From Actinomycetota bacterium (lineage in GTDB: Bacteria; Actinomycetota; Thermoleophilia; Solirubrobacterales; Solirubrobacteraceae), in contig JAFDWH010000001.1 in assembly GCA_018268595.1 (NCBI GenBank), forward strand, positions 1 to 64,000: DNA of 64,000 bases, written 5' to 3'. Shown piece after piece: positions 51,999 through 60,891 of the stretch. Position 1 is the stretch's first letter; each line of letters opens with the position of its first letter. The notes beneath the pieces were generated by a model. It was not told where the DNA came from. It worked only from the letters and a program-made list of their open reading frames with translations, and did not search any database. The translations under genes were made by a program, and so were the position numbers.

Positions 51999-52997
51999 CT
52001 AGTCCCCGGCGCGGTCGCCGCGTGCCACCGGCGCCGGCTCCACGAGGCTCGGCGGCGGCGTCCCCGAAAGCACGGCGGCGACGTTCTCGGCCGCGAGCGC
52101 CGCCATCGCCGCGCGCGTCTCGTGCGTCGCCGAGCCGAGGTGGGGCGCGAGCACCACGTTCTCGAGCGCCGACAGGCCCGCCTCGACCTCGGGCTCCCGC
52201 TCGAAGACGTCGAGCGCCGCGCCGGCGATCTCGCCCGCCTCCAGCGCCCGCACGAGCGCCTGCTCGTCGACGACCGGGCCGCGCGCGGTGTTGACGAGGT
52301 ACGCGTCGGGGCGCATCCGCGCGAGCGCGGGCGCGTCGATCAGGTGCCGCGTCGCAGGCGTCAGCGGGCAGTGCAGCGAGACGACCTTCGCGTCCGCAAG
52401 CAGATGGTCGAGCTCCAGCAGGCGCGCGCCGAGCTCCTGCTCGACCGCCTCGGAAGCCGGCCGCCGGCTGCTGTAGGCGACCTCCATGCCGAACGCGCGC
52501 GCGCGGCGCGCGACGGCGCGCCCGATCTCGCCGAAGCCGACGATGCCGATCGTCTGCCCCTGGAGGCCGGAGCCCAGCATGAAGTCGAGCTCCCAGCGCC
52601 AGGCGTCGCCGCGACGGATCAGCCGCTCCCCCTCGCCGAGGCGGCGGGTCACCGACAGCAGCAGGCCGAACGCGAGGTCGGCCGTCGCGTCCGTCAGCAC
52701 GCCCGGCGTGTTGGCGACGGCGATGCCGCGGCTGCGGGCCGCCTCGACGTCGATGTTGTCGTAGCCGACCGCCACGTTCGCGATCACCCGCAGCCCGTCG
52801 CCGGCGGCGTCCATCAGCTCGCCGTCGACGGTGTCGTACAGCATCGTGACGAGCGCGTCTGCCCCCGCGACGTGCCGCAGCAGCTCGTCCCGCGCGAGGC
52901 GGCGCTCCGGGTGCGGCGAGGACGCGACGGCGCCGGCCTGCTCCAGCCGCGCGACCGCCTCGGACGGCAGCGCGCGGGTGATCGCGATGCGCGGCAT
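51999..52997 (-). CDS. Glyoxylate/hydroxypyruvate reductase-like 2-hydroxyacid dehydrogenase
   Basis: A 332-residue NAD(P)-dependent enzyme. LRVIANVAVGYDNIDVEAAR, IGIVGFGEIGRAVARRARAF, catalytic Arg in VNTARGPVVDEQAL, Glu in FEREPEVE and His in VLAPHLGSATHETR are typical of GRHPR-type reductases. It is a different branch from the enzyme at 35550. It probably reduces glyoxylate or tartronate semialdehyde from the aldolase encoded just upstream (two-base gap). Confidence 0.9.
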   Translation of the reverse strand: MPRIAITRALPSEAVARLEQAGAVASSPHPERRLARDELLRHVAGADALVTMLYDTVDGELMDAAGDGLRVIANVAVGYDNIDVEAARSRGIAVANTPGVLTDATADLAFGLLLSVTRRLGEGERLIRRGDAWRWELDFMLGSGLQGQTIGIVGFGEIGRAVARRARAFGMEVAYSSRRPASEAVEQELGARLLELDHLLADAKVVSLHCPLTPATRHLIDAPALARMRPDAYLVNTARGPVVDEQALVRALEAGEIAGAALDVFEREPEVEAGLSALENVVLAPHLGSATHETRAAMAALAAENVAAVLSGTPPPSLVEPAPVARGDRAGD

Positions 52998-52999
52998 CG

Positions 53000-53788
53000 T
53001 CAGGCGTCCGCGATCGCCGAGCGCAGGCGCTCGCCGCCGTCCTTCAGCGCGTCGTGCAGCGTGAACAGGTCGTAGCCGAGGCTGAAGTGGCGCACGCCGA
53101 GGTCCATGTAGTACTTCGCGTCCTCCACCGTCCCGATCTCGGCTCGGCACGGGATGCCGGCCTCGTGGCAGCGGGCGATCACGCGCTTCTCCGTTTCGAT
53201 CACGCTGGCGTGCTTCTCGTCGCCGGGCCGGCCGATGCACATCGAGTAGTCGGACGGCCCCCACTGCACCATGTCGATGCCCGGGATCTCGACGATCTCG
53301 TCGATCTGCTCGACCGCCCCCGCCTTCTCGATCATGATCGCGATCACGATCTGGTCGAGCGCCTCGACGTACGGCGGCGTGCCGCCGTACGCGGGCAGCG
53401 AGTGGCGCCGCGCGCCGACGCCGAACAGGCCTCTGTGCTCTGGCGTGTCGGGCTTCAGCGAGCGGACGAAGCTGCGCACGTCGTCCGGCGAGCGCGCGTC
53501 GGCGAACAGGACGCTCTCGAAGCCGGAGCCGACGCTGCGCTGCGCGATGAACGTGTGGCCCTCGAAGTCGACCTTGATCATCGACCCGAGCCCGTGCAGC
53601 TCGGTCGCGCGGCAGAAGTCGTCGAGGCTCCGCAGGCTGTACGCGGAGTACTCGGCGAGGAACTCGACGTAGTCGAACGTCCCGACGCGCCCGACGGTCT
53701 CCACGACAGCCGGGTCGTCCAGGAACAGATGGGTGCCGATCGTCGGCTGGCCGGCGTCGAGCAGTCTGCGGATGCTGTTGGCCCTCAC
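53000..53788 (-). CDS. HpcH/HpaI-family aldolase 2
   Basis: A 262-residue class II aldolase. TIGTHLFLDDPAVVETVGRV, FDYVEFLAEYSAYSL, IAIMIEKAGAVEQIDEI (metal Glu) and GIDMVQWGPSDYSMCIG are the family blocks. It differs from the enzyme at 39342 in a longer N-terminus and may prefer a different chain length. I chose GTG 53788 with AAGAAGG upstream. The longer frame to 53863 runs through the promoter/operator region. It forms an operon with the reductase downstream. Confidence 0.75.
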   Translation of the reverse strand: MRANSIRRLLDAGQPTIGTHLFLDDPAVVETVGRVGTFDYVEFLAEYSAYSLRSLDDFCRATELHGLGSMIKVDFEGHTFIAQRSVGSGFESVLFADARSPDDVRSFVRSLKPDTPEHRGLFGVGARRHSLPAYGGTPPYVEALDQIVIAIMIEKAGAVEQIDEIVEIPGIDMVQWGPSDYSMCIGRPGDEKHASVIETEKRVIARCHEAGIPCRAEIGTVEDAKYYMDLGVRHFSLGYDLFTLHDALKDGGERLRSAIADA

Positions 53789-53844
53789 GTGCGCCTTCTT
53801 CGTCTCGGGGTGGGAAGGGAAGCCTGCGACGCCGACCTTATAAC

Positions 53845-53869
53845 GGAAAGTGTCAACTTTCAACTTTCT
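53845..53869 (-). promoter_or_regulatory. Aldolase 2 promoter with GntR-type operator candidate 5
   Basis: Minus strand GAAAGTTGAAAGTTGACACT overlaps the 3' end of the GntR 2 gene. TATAAG follows at 53842-53837. Two GAAAGTTGA-type half-sites occur in tandem. Confidence 0.4.
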
Positions 53870-54566
53870 GCCGAGGCATCGCGTCGGGCGCGTCGTCCAG
53901 CAGCGGCCGCACGTTCCCGAGGTGCGCCCGCAGTGACTGCTCCAGCGCCAGCGCGTCGCGGCTGCGCAGCGCGGTCAGGACCAGGCGGTGGTTCTCGGCG
54001 ATGTCGCCGTCCTGGCGCACGAAGATCGGGTTCGTGACCGCGAGCGAGATGCGCAGCAGGCTTGCCAGGGAGCGCCACACGCGCTGCGCGAGGCCCGAGC
54101 CGCCGACGGCGATCAGCACGCTGTGGAACGCCAGATCCGCCTCCGCCAGCTCCGCCACGTCGCCGGCCGCGCTGGCGGCGGCGATCCGCTCGACGCAGCG
54201 GTCGAGCTCGGCGAGCTCCTCGTCCGTGGCCACGGCCGCCGCGCGCGCGCAGCCGAGCGTCTCGAGAAACTCGCGGATCGCCAGCGCGTCCCGGACCTCG
54301 CGGTCGTCGAGCCGCACCACCATCGCCCCCAGATGCGGACTCGAGGTGACGATCCCCTCCTGCTCCAGCTTGCGCAGCGCCTCGCGGACCGGACCGCGCG
54401 AGAGCCCGAGCTCGCGCGCGAGGTCGGGCTCGTAGAGCCGCTGCCCGGGCGCGAACAGGCCGCTGACGATCGCGCTGCGGATCGCGTCCGCGGCGATCTC
54501 GTAGAGCGGCCTGCGGGCAGCCGCGCCCACCCGCGGCGCATCCGGATCCGAGCCGGGGCGCGTCAC
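53853..54566 (-). CDS. GntR-family (FCD) transcriptional regulator 2
   Basis: A 237-residue regulator. It has the winged helix YEIAADAIRSAIVSGLFAPG ... LGLSRGPVREALRKLEQEG and an FCD domain (EADLAFHSVLIAVG, NHRLVLTALRSRD). It is a clear paralogue of the one at 51225 along the whole length. The GTG at 54566 overlaps the oxidoreductase stop (GTGA), so it is the last gene of the iminopeptidase/oxidoreductase operon. Confidence 0.9.
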   Translation of the reverse strand: MTRPGSDPDAPRVGAAARRPLYEIAADAIRSAIVSGLFAPGQRLYEPDLARELGLSRGPVREALRKLEQEGIVTSSPHLGAMVVRLDDREVRDALAIREFLETLGCARAAAVATDEELAELDRCVERIAAASAAGDVAELAEADLAFHSVLIAVGGSGLAQRVWRSLASLLRISLAVTNPIFVRQDGDIAENHRLVLTALRSRDALALEQSLRAHLGNVRPLLDDAPDAMPRQKVES

Positions 54567-55789
54567 CCGCTTACGGCGTGGTCCTCGGCGACCGAGCGCG
54601 CGCTAGCGATCGAGGCGCCGTCGGGATAGCGGTCGCCGAAGCGGCCCGGGTCGAACGGCGCCGCGTCGGCGACGCCGCCCCTGCCGGTCGTGACCAGCTC
54701 CGCGACGAGGCGCCCGAAGCCCGGCCCGTGCGTGACGCCGCACTCGTTGCATCCGCCGACCATGAACAGGCCCTCGACGCCGGGGATCGCGCCGACCATG
54801 CCGCGCGTGTCGGCCGTGTACGCGGGCCCGCCGTGCGCGACCGTGGCCGTCTCGTAGCGGCCGAGCGCGGGGATCGCCCGCGCCGCGGCCTTCCCGACGA
54901 CCTGGGTCTGCAGCACGCCGTTGATCGGCAGCTCCGAGAAGCGCGGCGGCGTCGGCTCGTCGACGAACGCGTAGCGCGGCGTGCACTCGTAGTTGGACCC
55001 GAACAGCAGCCCGCCGCCCTCCTCGCGCGCCCAGAGGTAGTCGAACTCGAACAGCATCAGCGCGGGCAGCGTCGGCGGCACGCCGAGCGGCTCCGTTAGG
55101 ACGCGCGTCGCGATCAGGACGACCATCGGCGCGCGGAAGCCGACGTGGGCGAGCAGCTCGTTCGTCCACGGCCCGGCCGCCAGCACCACCGACTCCGCGT
55201 GGACCCGGCCGCGCGGCGTCTCGACGCCGACGACGCTGTCGCCGTCGCGCAGCAGGCCTGTGACCGGGCGCCGCTCGTCCACCACGCCGCCCAGCTCCGT
55301 GAAGCGCCGCGCCAGCGCCAGCGCCGCCTCCTGGGCTCTCAGCCGCCCGCCGCTTGCGACGTAGATCCCGCCCGCCATCGCGTCGACGTCGAAGATCCCG
55401 GCGAGCTCCTGCGCCTCCGCGGCGTCGACGCGCCGCGCCTCCGGCACGCGCTCGGCGTCGAGCAGCGCCTGCGGCAGCACCTCCGGCGGGGCGTCCGCAG
55501 TGGCCGCCAGCAGCATGCCGGTCTGGCGCCAGCCGAACTCGTGGCCGCGGTCGGCGAGCTCGGCGTAGAACCCGAACCCGTAGCGCTCGATCGCGTCCTC
55601 CTCGGGACCCCAGCCGAGCAGCGGCGACGCCATGCCGACGAGCCCGCCGCCGGCGGCGGTCGTGCCCTGCGCGAGGCCGTCGCGCTCGAGCAGCACGACC
55701 CGCTCGACGCCCTGCAGCTTGAGGTGGAGCGCGGTCGAGGCGCCGAGGATGCCGCCCCCGACCACGATCGCGTCGGCGCGCTCGCTCAT
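54563..55789 (-). CDS. FAD-dependent amine/D-amino acid oxidase (DAO family)
   Basis: A 408-residue flavoprotein. AIVVGGGILGASTALHLKLQ is the FAD site, and ESVVLAAGPWTNELLAHVGF and the C-terminal EGLFMVGGCNECGVTHGPGF are DAO blocks. The family oxidises sarcosine, glycine, D-amino acids or proline derivatives. It sits between an iminopeptidase and a GntR gene and near proline dehydrogenase, so a proline- or hydroxyproline-related amine is possible. ATGA overlap with the upstream gene. Confidence 0.85.
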   Translation of the reverse strand: MSERADAIVVGGGILGASTALHLKLQGVERVVLLERDGLAQGTTAAGGGLVGMASPLLGWGPEEDAIERYGFGFYAELADRGHEFGWRQTGMLLAATADAPPEVLPQALLDAERVPEARRVDAAEAQELAGIFDVDAMAGGIYVASGGRLRAQEAALALARRFTELGGVVDERRPVTGLLRDGDSVVGVETPRGRVHAESVVLAAGPWTNELLAHVGFRAPMVVLIATRVLTEPLGVPPTLPALMLFEFDYLWAREEGGGLLFGSNYECTPRYAFVDEPTPPRFSELPINGVLQTQVVGKAAARAIPALGRYETATVAHGGPAYTADTRGMVGAIPGVEGLFMVGGCNECGVTHGPGFGRLVAELVTTGRGGVADAAPFDPGRFGDRYPDGASIASARSVAEDHAVSG

Positions 55790-56682
55790 CGCGACCCTCC
55801 CTCGACATCGGCGAGAAAGCCGGAGACTGCGGCCAGGTACGCGTCGGGCTGCTCGAAGAACGCGAGGTGCGAGCTGTCCTCGAGGATCGTCGTGCGCGCG
55901 TCGGGCAGGCGCTCGGCGACCTCGGCGAGGTGCTCGGGAGTGCACATGTCGTGGCGGCCGGCGAGCAGCAGCACCGGCGCCGCGATCTCGCCGAGCCGGT
56001 CCATCACGTCCCAGCCGCCGAGCGCTCCCTCGGGCCGCCAGCCGTGCGTGCCGCGCATCGCGCCGTAGACCGCCGCGCCCGTCTGCGCCATCGCCTCGTG
56101 GAACGCCTCCGGCCACGGCATGCGGCACAGGTGGCGCTGGTGGAAAGCCATCATCGCCGCCTGGTACTCGGGGCAGGCCTGCCAGCCGTGCCGCTCGTGG
56201 TGGTCCATCGTCTCGAGCACGTCGGCCGGCAGCTCGCCCTTCAGTTTCAGCATGTCGTCGCCGAAGCGCGGCCAGCTCGCCGGGCCGCTCGACACCGTGA
56301 CGCTGCGCACGCCCTCGGGGTGGGCGAGCACGTAGGCGAGCGCGAGCGAGCCGCCCCACGAATGCCCCAGCAGGTGGAGCTCGTCGAGCCCGAGCGCGTC
56401 GCGCACGGCCTGCAGCTCCTCGACGAAGCGCTCGATCGTCCACAGGCTCGCGTCGTCGGGCTGGTCGGAGCGACCGCAGCCGAGCTGGTCGTAGTAGACG
56501 AGCCGGCGGTCGGCGGCGAGCGCGTCGTGCGGCGCGAGGTAGCCGTGCGGCAGACCGGGACCGCCGTGCAGGAGGACGAGGGGGGTCCCGCCCGCGCCGA
56601 CCGACCGGTACCACACCTCTCCGCCCGGAACCGCGATGCGGCCGTCCTCGGCGACTGCTTCAGGGGACAACTGCGAGGCCAT
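55786..56682 (-). CDS. Proline iminopeptidase-like alpha/beta hydrolase, paralogue 2
   Basis: A 298-residue S33 hydrolase. LVLLHGGPGLPHGYLAPHDA, YYDQLGCGRSDQ, nucleophile Ser in LGHSWGGSLALAYVLAHPEG, Asp in AGRHDMCTPEH and His in SSHLAFFEQ complete the catalytic set. It is a close paralogue of 34615-35553. I chose ATG 56682, with GGAG seven bases upstream, over GTG 56688. A good promoter with an operator motif is at 56724-56761. Confidence 0.85.
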   Translation of the reverse strand: MASQLSPEAVAEDGRIAVPGGEVWYRSVGAGGTPLVLLHGGPGLPHGYLAPHDALAADRRLVYYDQLGCGRSDQPDDASLWTIERFVEELQAVRDALGLDELHLLGHSWGGSLALAYVLAHPEGVRSVTVSSGPASWPRFGDDMLKLKGELPADVLETMDHHERHGWQACPEYQAAMMAFHQRHLCRMPWPEAFHEAMAQTGAAVYGAMRGTHGWRPEGALGGWDVMDRLGEIAAPVLLLAGRHDMCTPEHLAEVAERLPDARTTILEDSSHLAFFEQPDAYLAAVSGFLADVEGGSR

Positions 56683-56723
56683 CGTCACGCTCCTGCATGG
56701 GACCTGGTCGGGGATGGACTAGC

Positions 56724-56761
56724 ACTCTAGGCCGGTACGAGTCATGTGTCAACAGTTTGCA
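56724..56761 (-). promoter_or_regulatory. Promoter with GntR-type operator candidate 6
   Basis: On the minus strand TGCAAACTGTTGACA contains the -35 TTGACA (56752-56747), with TAGAGT (56729-56724) 17 bp later. This is the best promoter of the cluster, and the AAACTG extension is shared with the other candidates. Confidence 0.65.
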
Positions 56762-56763
56762 TC

Positions 56764-57906
56764 TCAGCCGGCGAGCTGCCGTGCGATCACGACCCGCTGG
56801 ATCTCGTTCGTGCCCTCGTAGATCTGCGTGATCTTCGCGTCGCGCATCATGCGCTCCACCGGGTACTCGCTCACGTAGCCGCAGCCGCCGAGCACCTGCA
56901 CCGCCTCGACCGTGACGTCCATCGCCGTGTCGGATGCGAACAGCTTCGCCATCGACGAGTACAGCGGGAGCTGCGGGTCGTCGCGGTCGGCCAGCGCCGA
57001 CGCCTTGTAGAGCAGCTCGCGCGCGGCGGCGGTGCGCGTCTGCATGTCGGCGAGCTTGAACTGCAGCCCTTGCAGCTCCACGATCGGGCGGCCGAAGGCG
57101 ATCCGCTCCTTAGCGTAGGCGACCGCGTGGTCGAGCGCGCCCTGCGCGATGCCGACCGCCTGCGCGGCGGCGCCGAGGCGCGTGCGCTCGAGCGTCCCGA
57201 GCGCGACCGCGAGCCCGCGCCCGACCTCGCCGACGACGTTTTCGTGCGGCACGCGCACGTCCTGGAACACCGGCTGTCCGGTCGGCGAGCCCTTGATGCC
57301 GAGCTTTCTCTCCAGCTTGCCGACGCTGAAGCCGGGCCGGTCTCTCTCGACGACGAACGCGGTGCTGCGCCGCTGCGGGCGGTCGGTGAGGGCGAACACG
57401 ATGTAGAAGTCGGCCACGCCGGCGTTCGTGATCCAGCTCTTCGTGCCGTTGACGACCCACTCGTCGCCGTCGCGCACGGCGCTCGTGCGGATCGCCGCCG
57501 GGTCGGAGCCGGCGTCGGGCTCCGACAGGCAGAACGCCGGCGACCACTCGCCGCTCGCGCACTTCGGCAGGAAGCGGCGCTGCAGCTCCTGGGAGCCGAA
57601 GCGCTGGATCGGCAGCGTCCCCAGCTCGTGGACCATCAGCATCAGCGCGCAGGCGGCGGAGGCGCGCGCGATCTCCTCCACGGCCACCTGCAGCATCAGC
57701 GTGCCCGTGCCCGTGCCGCCGTGCTCCTCGCCGAACGGGAGCGCGAGCACGTCGTGCTCGGCCAGCAGCCGGCGGACGTCCCACGGGTACTCGTCGGCGG
57801 CGTCGATCGCCGCCGCGCGCGGCGCGATCCGCTCCTGCGCGAGCTGCCGGATCATGTCGCGCAGGTCGCGGTGCTCCTGCGGCAGCTCGTAGACGTCCGC
57901 GCTCAC
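56764..57906 (-). CDS. Acyl-CoA dehydrogenase
   Basis: A 380-residue flavoprotein. LPFGEEHGGTGTGTLM, FCLSEPDAGSDPAAIRT (FAD/substrate), NGTKSWITNAGVADFYIVFA, ERIAFGRPIVELQGLQFKLA and the C-terminal VQVLGGCGYVSEYPVERMMR, with the catalytic Glu in QIYEGTNEIQR, are all present. It makes the alpha,beta double bond in acyl-CoA. It starts at GTG 57906 overlapping the hydratase stop, so the two act in succession, for example on short or branched acyl-CoA from amino acids. Confidence 0.9.
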   Translation of the reverse strand: MSADVYELPQEHRDLRDMIRQLAQERIAPRAAAIDAADEYPWDVRRLLAEHDVLALPFGEEHGGTGTGTLMLQVAVEEIARASAACALMLMVHELGTLPIQRFGSQELQRRFLPKCASGEWSPAFCLSEPDAGSDPAAIRTSAVRDGDEWVVNGTKSWITNAGVADFYIVFALTDRPQRRSTAFVVERDRPGFSVGKLERKLGIKGSPTGQPVFQDVRVPHENVVGEVGRGLAVALGTLERTRLGAAAQAVGIAQGALDHAVAYAKERIAFGRPIVELQGLQFKLADMQTRTAAARELLYKASALADRDDPQLPLYSSMAKLFASDTAMDVTVEAVQVLGGCGYVSEYPVERMMRDAKITQIYEGTNEIQRVVIARQLAG

Positions 57907-58643
57907 GAGCCCGCCCCCAGCCGGCGCCGCATGCTCCAGATCTGCGTGCCGCGCTCCAGCTCGATGGCCGCGTCCCACCCGATCGCGGGCGGGCCCAGCT
58001 CCTGCCGCATCGACTTCACGCTGCGGCGCGCGAGCAGCGGGTCGCGCGCCGCGATCGCCGCGAGCTCCAGCGCGCGCGACTCGACCTCCCCGTCCGGGAC
58101 GGCCTCCCACGCGATGCCGCGGGTGACGGCGGCGGCGCCGTCCAGCGGCTGGTCGAACAGCCCGATCGCAGCCGTCGCCTCGCGGCCGGCGAGGCGCCCG
58201 AGCAGCGTGAAGAACCCGCCGCCGGGATGCAGGCCGACGCGGGCGAAGCCGGCGCGCAGCCGCGCGTCCTCGGCGACGACGCGCAGATCGCACGCCAGCA
58301 GCAGGTTGAGCCCCGCCCCGACGGCCGCGCCCCGGACGGCCGCGACCGTCGGCACCTGCAGCCGGCCGACGCGCGCGAAGCCGCCGTAGATCGTCGAGAT
58401 CAGCTCGAAGCCGTCGCCGGCCCAGTCGACGTCGGGCCTCCAGCGGCGCGTGTCGGCGCCGGAGCAGAAGGTGCCGTCGGCTCCGCGCACGACGGCGGCG
58501 CCGATCGCGTCGTCCGCGTCGATCTCATCGCAGGCCGCGACGAGCTGCTCGCACAGCTCGGGCGTGAGCCCGTTGCGGACCTCGCGGTTCTCGATCGTGA
58601 GGAGGGCGACCGCGTCGCGCCTCTCGAGCATCACCTCGGGCAT
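57903..58643 (-). CDS. Enoyl-CoA hydratase/isomerase family protein
   Basis: A 246-residue crotonase-fold protein. GTFCSGADTRRW is the oxyanion block, VAAVRGAAVGAGLNLLLACD the second, and FARVGLHPGGGFFTLL lacks one of the two usual catalytic Glu (GLHPGGG is typical of other crotonase reactions). It hydrates or isomerises enoyl-CoA. It lies in an operon with the acyl-CoA dehydrogenase and is divergent from proline dehydrogenase. Confidence 0.8.
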   Translation of the reverse strand: MPEVMLERRDAVALLTIENREVRNGLTPELCEQLVAACDEIDADDAIGAAVVRGADGTFCSGADTRRWRPDVDWAGDGFELISTIYGGFARVGRLQVPTVAAVRGAAVGAGLNLLLACDLRVVAEDARLRAGFARVGLHPGGGFFTLLGRLAGREATAAIGLFDQPLDGAAAVTRGIAWEAVPDGEVESRALELAAIAARDPLLARRSVKSMRQELGPPAIGWDAAIELERGTQIWSMRRRLGAGS

Positions 58644-58682
58644 GCCTCGCCTCCTGCCGGGTCGAGCTTGACGCGGCCTTGT

Positions 58683-58708
58683 AAAGTCAACAGTTCACAG
58701 TGTACATC
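58683..58708. promoter_or_regulatory. GntR-type operator candidate 7
   Basis: AAAGTCAACAGTTCACAGTG lies between the divergent hydratase and proline dehydrogenase genes. GTCAACAGTTCAC is identical to candidate 2. Confidence 0.5.
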
Positions 58709-58728
58709 TTGGCCCTGGGAACGACCAC

Positions 58729-59694
58729 ATGACGACGAACCGTCGCCGCAGCCCGCGCGAGGCCGCGGCCGGGCTGCTGCACCGCAGCGCCCGCGCCGCG
58801 ATCCTGAAGGCAGCCCGCAGCCCGCGGATCGAGCGCTGGGTGTCCGCCCACGGTATGCGGCTCGGCGCACGGCGCTGGGTGATCGGCGAGACGCTCGACG
58901 AGGTCGTGCCCGTCTTCCGCGAGCTGAACTCGCGCGGGCTCGGCGGGGCGACCGGCCTGTTCGACGACGACGCGCACGACGCCGACAAGATCGCGGCGCT
59001 GCAGGCGGCCTATGCGGCCATCATCGAGCGCCTCGGCGAGGAGCGGCTCGACGCCTACGTGAGCCTCAAGCTCTCGCAGCTCGGCGCGCACGTCGACCCC
59101 CACAGCATGCACGCGTCGATGCGGGACCTCGCAGCACGCGCCGCGCGCTTCGACATGCGCCTGCGCGTCGACATGGAGCAGTCCGCGCTCGTGCAGCCGA
59201 CGCTCGACCTCTACCGGCGCCTGCGCGGCGAGCAGGTCGACAACGTCGGGCTGGTGCTGCAGGCGAACCTGCGCCGCTCCGAGGAGGACCTCCAGCGGCT
59301 GCTCGACCCTGCCTTCAACGTGCGCCTCGTCAAGGGCGCATACCTCGAGCCGCCGGCCGTCGCCTTCCAACGCCGGGAGGAGATCGACGCCGCCTACCTG
59401 CGACTGCTGCGCAGATCGCTCGCCGGCCCCGGCTTCACCGCCATCGCGACGCACGACGGCGCGATCGTCGAGGAGGCGATGCGGATGATCCGCGAGCTGG
59501 CGGTGCCGCGCGAGCGCTATGAGTTCCAGACGCTCTACGGCGTCGCGACCGCCCTCCAACAGCGCATCGCCGACGCCGGTCACCCGCTGCGGCTCGGCGC
59601 GCCATACGGCCCGACGTGGTTCCCCTACCTGATGCGGCGCCTCGCCGAGCGGCCCGCCAACCTGTCCTTCTTCCTGCGCAACGCGCTCCGGTGA
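58729..59694 (+). CDS. Proline dehydrogenase
   Basis: A 321-residue monofunctional ProDH of the TIM-barrel type. The barrel strands YVSLKLSQLGAHVDP, RLRVDMEQSALVQPTLDLYR, VRLVKGAYLEP and AIATHDGAIVEEAMR and the end block FQTLYGVATALQQRIADAGH ... YLMRR are family landmarks. It oxidises proline to P5C with FAD. The P5C dehydrogenase is not in the window. It is followed without a gap by an aminotransferase gene (GTGACCATG at 59691-59699). Confidence 0.85.
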   Translation: MTTNRRRSPREAAAGLLHRSARAAILKAARSPRIERWVSAHGMRLGARRWVIGETLDEVVPVFRELNSRGLGGATGLFDDDAHDADKIAALQAAYAAIIERLGEERLDAYVSLKLSQLGAHVDPHSMHASMRDLAARAARFDMRLRVDMEQSALVQPTLDLYRRLRGEQVDNVGLVLQANLRRSEEDLQRLLDPAFNVRLVKGAYLEPPAVAFQRREEIDAAYLRLLRRSLAGPGFTAIATHDGAIVEEAMRMIRELAVPRERYEFQTLYGVATALQQRIADAGHPLRLGAPYGPTWFPYLMRRLAERPANLSFFLRNALR

Positions 59695-59696
59695 CC

Positions 59697-60878
59697 ATGA
59701 ACGCTCCGACCTCCGCCCCCTCCCCCTCGCCGATCGTCGAGCTGGTCCCGCGCCACGGCACGCGGACGATCGCGGCGATCGCCGCCGGCCGCGCCGACGT
59801 CGTGAACCTCACCTTCGGCGAGCCGGACTTCGACACGCCGCGCCACATCGCCGAGGCCGGCTGCAACGCGATCCGCGCGGGCCACACCCGCTACGCGCCC
59901 GGTGCCGGCATCCCGCAACTGCGCGAGGCGGCCGCGGCGGCCGTCGGCCGGCGCACCGCAACGCCGATCGGCCACGACCAGGTCGTGGTCACGGCCGGCG
60001 CCATCCTCGGCGTGTACGGCACGCTCGCCGCGCTCGTCGCGCGCGGCGGCGGCGTGCTCGTGCCCGACCCGGGCTGGCCGTCGTACGTCGGGCAGTGCCG
60101 CGTGCTCGGCCACGAGCCGATCGCCTACCGGCTCGATCCGGCGAACGACTTCGAGCCCGACCTCGACGCGCTGGAGCGGCTGGCCGTGCGGCCCGGCGTG
60201 CAGATGCTCGTGATCAACAACCCCGGCAACCCGACGGGCGCCGTGTGGCGGCGAGAGACCGTCGAGGCGTGCGTCGAGCTCGCGCGCCGGCACGGGCTGT
60301 GGCTGCTCGCCGACGAGGTCTACGACGAGTTCACGTTCGACCGCCCGCACGTCTCGACCGTCCCGCTGAACGAGGACGGGCGGATCGTCTCCGTCTTCAG
60401 CTGCTCGAAGACGTACGCGATGACCGGCTGGCGCGTCGGCTACCTCACGGCCTCGCGCGAGACCGCGGCGACGATCCTGCGCGTGCTGGAGCACTGCGCG
60501 TCGAGCGTCGGCACGCCGGCGCAGCACGCCGCGCTGACCGCGCTCACCGGCCCGCAGGACTGCGTCGCGGAGATGCGCGAGGCCTACCGCGCCCGCCGCG
60601 ACGCCGCGGTGCGGCTGCTGCGCGAGGAGGACCTGCTCGCGACGACGCCGCAGGGCGCGTTCTACGCGATGGCCGACGTCTCCCGCTCGGGCGCCGACTC
60701 GTGGGCGTTCGCGACGGCGCTCGCCGAGCAGCGCGACGGGGCGGCCGTCGTCCCGGGCGACTCGTTCGGGCCCACCGGGAGCGGGATGGTGCGGCTGTCG
60801 CTCGCGTCCTCGATGGAGGCGATCGAGCAGGGGATCCGCCGCGTCGGCGCGGCGGTGCGCGCCGACGGACGTCGGTAG
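59697..60878 (+). CDS. Class I/II aminotransferase (aspartate aminotransferase-like)
   Basis: A 393-residue PLP enzyme of fold type I. It shows VNLTFGEPDFDTPRHIAEAG, LVINNPGNPTGAVWRRE, LLADEVYDEFTFDRP, the PLP lysine in VFSCSKTYAMTGWRVGYL, and the C-terminal GSGMVRLSLASS with the carboxylate-binding Arg. It transfers the amino group of an unknown amino acid. ATG 59697 was chosen; GTG 59691 overlaps the ProDH stop and is equally possible. Confidence 0.85.
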   Translation: MNAPTSAPSPSPIVELVPRHGTRTIAAIAAGRADVVNLTFGEPDFDTPRHIAEAGCNAIRAGHTRYAPGAGIPQLREAAAAAVGRRTATPIGHDQVVVTAGAILGVYGTLAALVARGGGVLVPDPGWPSYVGQCRVLGHEPIAYRLDPANDFEPDLDALERLAVRPGVQMLVINNPGNPTGAVWRRETVEACVELARRHGLWLLADEVYDEFTFDRPHVSTVPLNEDGRIVSVFSCSKTYAMTGWRVGYLTASRETAATILRVLEHCASSVGTPAQHAALTALTGPQDCVAEMREAYRARRDAAVRLLREEDLLATTPQGAFYAMADVSRSGADSWAFATALAEQRDGAAVVPGDSFGPTGSGMVRLSLASSMEAIEQGIRRVGAAVRADGRR

Positions 60879-60891
60879 CGGCGGTCCGCAC

